Shown: positions 40,439 to 42,147 of the stretch, one piece after another
Layout: each line of letters starts with the position of its first letter
How positions within the stretch are numbered: the first letter of the stretch is position 1
Source of the DNA: Planctomycetia bacterium
GTDB taxonomy: Bacteria > Planctomycetota > Planctomycetia > Gemmatales > Gemmataceae
DNA length: 42,147 nucleotides
NCBI GenBank assembly: GCA_005786805.1
Contig: SYCV01000067.1
Location: 1-42,147, forward strand
Direction of reading: 5' to 3'
Program-made: the position numbers and the translations under genes
The notes under the pieces: generated by a model
What the model saw: only the letters and a program-made list of their open reading frames with translations
The model's database searches: none
What the model was told of the DNA's origin: nothing

Positions 40439-42147
40439 TCAACTTATCAATTGAAATTCGGGAAGTAAAAAAATCACCCAGAGTAAATCAGCCAGGGAAT
40501 CCGCATCTGGTTTTTCACCCAAAAGGAGAGATGCACCACTCAGTTCCGATGCGTCTGGATTTCTTCCAAGGGAACGCATGTAGACATTTTTAATGATGGC
40601 ATCTTTGCTTTTGTCCTTGAGTTCCGCCAGTATCTGCCTGCCACCCCTGGTGACCAGGTCGTGAAAAATTGAACCCGATGCAAGGTCAAGCGCCTCAAGC
40701 GTGGTAAGCAATTCCGCCCTGGTGGTAACGACCTGTTCCCGATTTGGCCTTCCCAGGGTTCGCATCAGCAAGTTGGAATGAACAAGCACAGCCCTGATCA
40801 TATTTCGCTTGGCTGAACCAGATGCAGCAGGAATATCCTTGGGCAATGGGGCATCGGCTTTGGCAGGAGCGGTTCCCGTCACCAACCAAACAGCATCCAT
40901 GAATTGTTCCGCAGTCATGCGCTTATACATTGGCCCGTTGAAAACATAATTTTCAGAAGCAGGTTCCTCCGCAAATGTCGCTGCCTTGTATTGATAAGCC
41001 CGCGATGAAGTGATATGCCCGATCAACTTCTTGAGGTCATATTTGTTTTCCTTGAAATAACCCGCAAGGTAATCGACAAGGTCATCATTCCAAGGTTTGT
41101 TGGCCATCATGTCCACAGGATGGACAATTCCCCTGCCCATGAGTTTCTGCCAGATTCGATTTGCCATGGTGCGCGAGAATCGCCCATTATCCGGATGGGT
41201 GACAAGTGAGGCAAGTTGCTCGAGCTTTTTATCTTTGGGAAGTTTTGAATCAATCGATCCGAGTTCTGGCCAGAGAAACCCGGCAACTGCGGTCTTACCG
41301 GTGGCTTTGTCGCATCGGTAAATTTCAAGGGGTTTATCCGAAACGATGGCTGCAAGCGCATAGGCATCATCAAGCTTCCAGTTGTCGATGAAACTATCGT
41401 GACAAGAGGCGCACTTCATGTTGACGCCAAAGAAAACCTGGGAAATATTCTGGGAGAATTGCAACTCCGCCACCTGGCTGGCATTAACCCTTCCCCGCCA
41501 TTTGATCCCTTTGATAAAACCCTCGGAGTCCGGAGTGGGTTTGATGAGTTCCCTTACGAATTGGTCATAGGGTTTGTTGGTCAGAATGGCGTTATATAGC
41601 CAGGAGGTTATCTGCTTTCGCCCCCCGTCAATGTATCCTGTCCCCTTATATTCGTTGCGTAAAAGATCATTCCAGAAACAAAGCCAATGATCGGTGTAGG
41701 CTCGGTTGTCATTTAGAAGGCTTTCAACAAGTTTTTCCCTTTTTTGTGGATCAGCACTGGCAATAAAGCTTTCAATCTCCTCGGGTAGAGGTAGCAAACC
41801 AACTATATCAAGCGATGCCCTGCGATAAAAAATGTCATCTGTAACCAGAGGCAAAGTACCGGTTTTCTGCCTTGCAAGGTAAGGGTCAAGAATACGATCA
41901 ATTGGATGACCATTGCCAGCGGGCACCTTGACCTCCCGATATTTCAACGGGGCCACATAAGTCTCGACCTTGAAAGTGAAAGTATCATCCCAGGGAAGTT
42001 TGGAATCTATCCAGCGTGCGAGAATTTGCACTTCTTTTTCACCAAGTGCGGGTCCCTTGGGAGGCATCCTTTCCGCTGCATCATTTGAAGTTATCCTTTT
42101 AATTAGTTCACTTTTTTTGCTATCACCTGAAACCACAGCCTTGCTTT
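40439..42147 (-). CDS. DUF1549/DUF1553 (PSCyt1-type) protein, N-terminus outside window
   Basis: At least 569 residues of a large exported planctomycete protein; the frame runs open through the right edge, so the true start lies outside. The visible N-terminal piece (GDSKKSELIKRIT, RMPPKGPALGEKEVQILARWID) is the end of a cytochrome c-like PSCyt1 domain. The DUF1549 domain follows (IDRILDPYLARQKTG to YDQFVRELIKPT). A CASCH sequence (41399-41413) sits in the middle and could bind heme c. The DUF1553 domain follows (HPDNGRFSRTMANRIWQKLMGRG to the end). It is 8 bases upstream of the DUF1501 gene. Roles in surface polysaccharide breakdown have been proposed for such pairs; I cannot confirm one here. 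Confidence 0.92.
   Translation of the reverse strand, partial: SKAVVSGDSKKSELIKRITSNDAAERMPPKGPALGEKEVQILARWIDSKLPWDDTFTFKVETYVAPLKYREVKVPAGNGHPIDRILDPYLARQKTGTLPLVTDDIFYRRASLDIVGLLPLPEEIESFIASADPQKREKLVESLLNDNRAYTDHWLCFWNDLLRNEYKGTGYIDGGRKQITSWLYNAILTNKPYDQFVRELIKPTPDSEGFIKGIKWRGRVNASQVAELQFSQNISQVFFGVNMKCASCHDSFIDNWKLDDAYALAAIVSDKPLEIYRCDKATGKTAVAGFLWPELGSIDSKLPKDKKLEQLASLVTHPDNGRFSRTMANRIWQKLMGRGIVHPVDMMANKPWNDDLVDYLAGYFKENKYDLKKLIGHITSSRAYQYKAATFAEEPASENYVFNGPMYKRMTAEQFMDAVWLVTGTAPAKADAPLPKDIPAASGSAKRNMIRAVLVHSNLLMRTLGRPNREQVVTTRAELLTTLEALDLASGSIFHDLVTRGGRQILAELKDKSKDAIIKNVYMRSLGRNPDASELSGASLLLGEKPDADSLADLLWVIFLLPEFQLIS

Noticed and set aside
41399..41413. CxxCH motif as evidence of an unusual new cytochrome
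   Set aside because: This cysteine motif occurs commonly in DUF1549/DUF1553 proteins, so it is expected rather than novel.

Overview
The window looks like chromosomal DNA of a member of the Planctomycetota, possibly a Gemmataceae-like lineage. The reasons are an adjacent DUF1549/DUF1553 and DUF1501 gene pair at the right edge, bacterial tetrahydromethanopterin-type C1 genes (formylmethanofuran dehydrogenase-like subunits), secreted HEAT-repeat proteins, and two fused membrane/spermidine-synthase-like proteins in tandem. This placement is inference from gene content; no rRNA or tRNA gene was recognised. Base composition is moderate and looks even. TTG starts backed by good ribosome binding sites are common. 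Genes are packed with short gaps and a few small overlaps. I saw no CRISPR array, insertion sequence or phage gene.

Layout. (1) Positions 2-3178, plus strand: the end of an HlyD-type adaptor, a membrane-anchored PLD-family nuclease-like protein and a fatty acid desaturase. (2) Positions 3167-9767, minus strand: eight tightly spaced genes that read, in transcription order, as formylmethanofuran dehydrogenase subunits D, B and A, a PII signal protein, a Nudix hydrolase, a receiver-like protein, a MarR regulator and a CPA2-type cation/proton antiporter. (3) Positions 9869-18219, minus strand: aspS, argH, lysA, a large secreted HEAT protein with an embedded receiver-like domain, and a class II histone-deacetylase-like hydrolase. 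(4) Positions 18418-22123, minus strand: a three-gene module of a MotA/TolQ/ExbB-like channel protein, a degenerate Hsp70/actin-fold protein and a coiled-coil vWA protein whose single membrane helix carries an ExbD/MotB-like aspartate. (5) Positions 22283-29078: a HAD phosphatase on the plus strand, then on the minus strand purE-purK-ClpN-like-metallophosphatase, two GT2 glycosyltransferases and a PIG-L deacetylase. (6) Positions 29436-34522, plus strand: two tandem fused membrane/spermidine-synthase paralogues, closed by a clear bidirectional terminator. (7) Positions 34595-42147: an ornithine cyclodeaminase-family enzyme, an aminotransferase, a GT4 glycosyltransferase, a short HEAT protein, and the DUF1501 and DUF1549/1553 pair, the last cut by the window edge.

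Two parts deserve most attention. The vWA/channel/Hsp70-like module looks like an ion-driven stator whose extracytoplasmic part is a long coiled coil ending in a vWA domain instead of a peptidoglycan-binding domain, accompanied by an Hsp70-like protein that has lost its nucleotide-binding glycine loops. The C1 cluster ties a formylmethanofuran dehydrogenase that keeps Fe-S-type and metal-ligand-type cysteine motifs to a PII protein lacking the uridylylated tyrosine, and to several other signalling genes and an antiporter in one apparent transcription unit.
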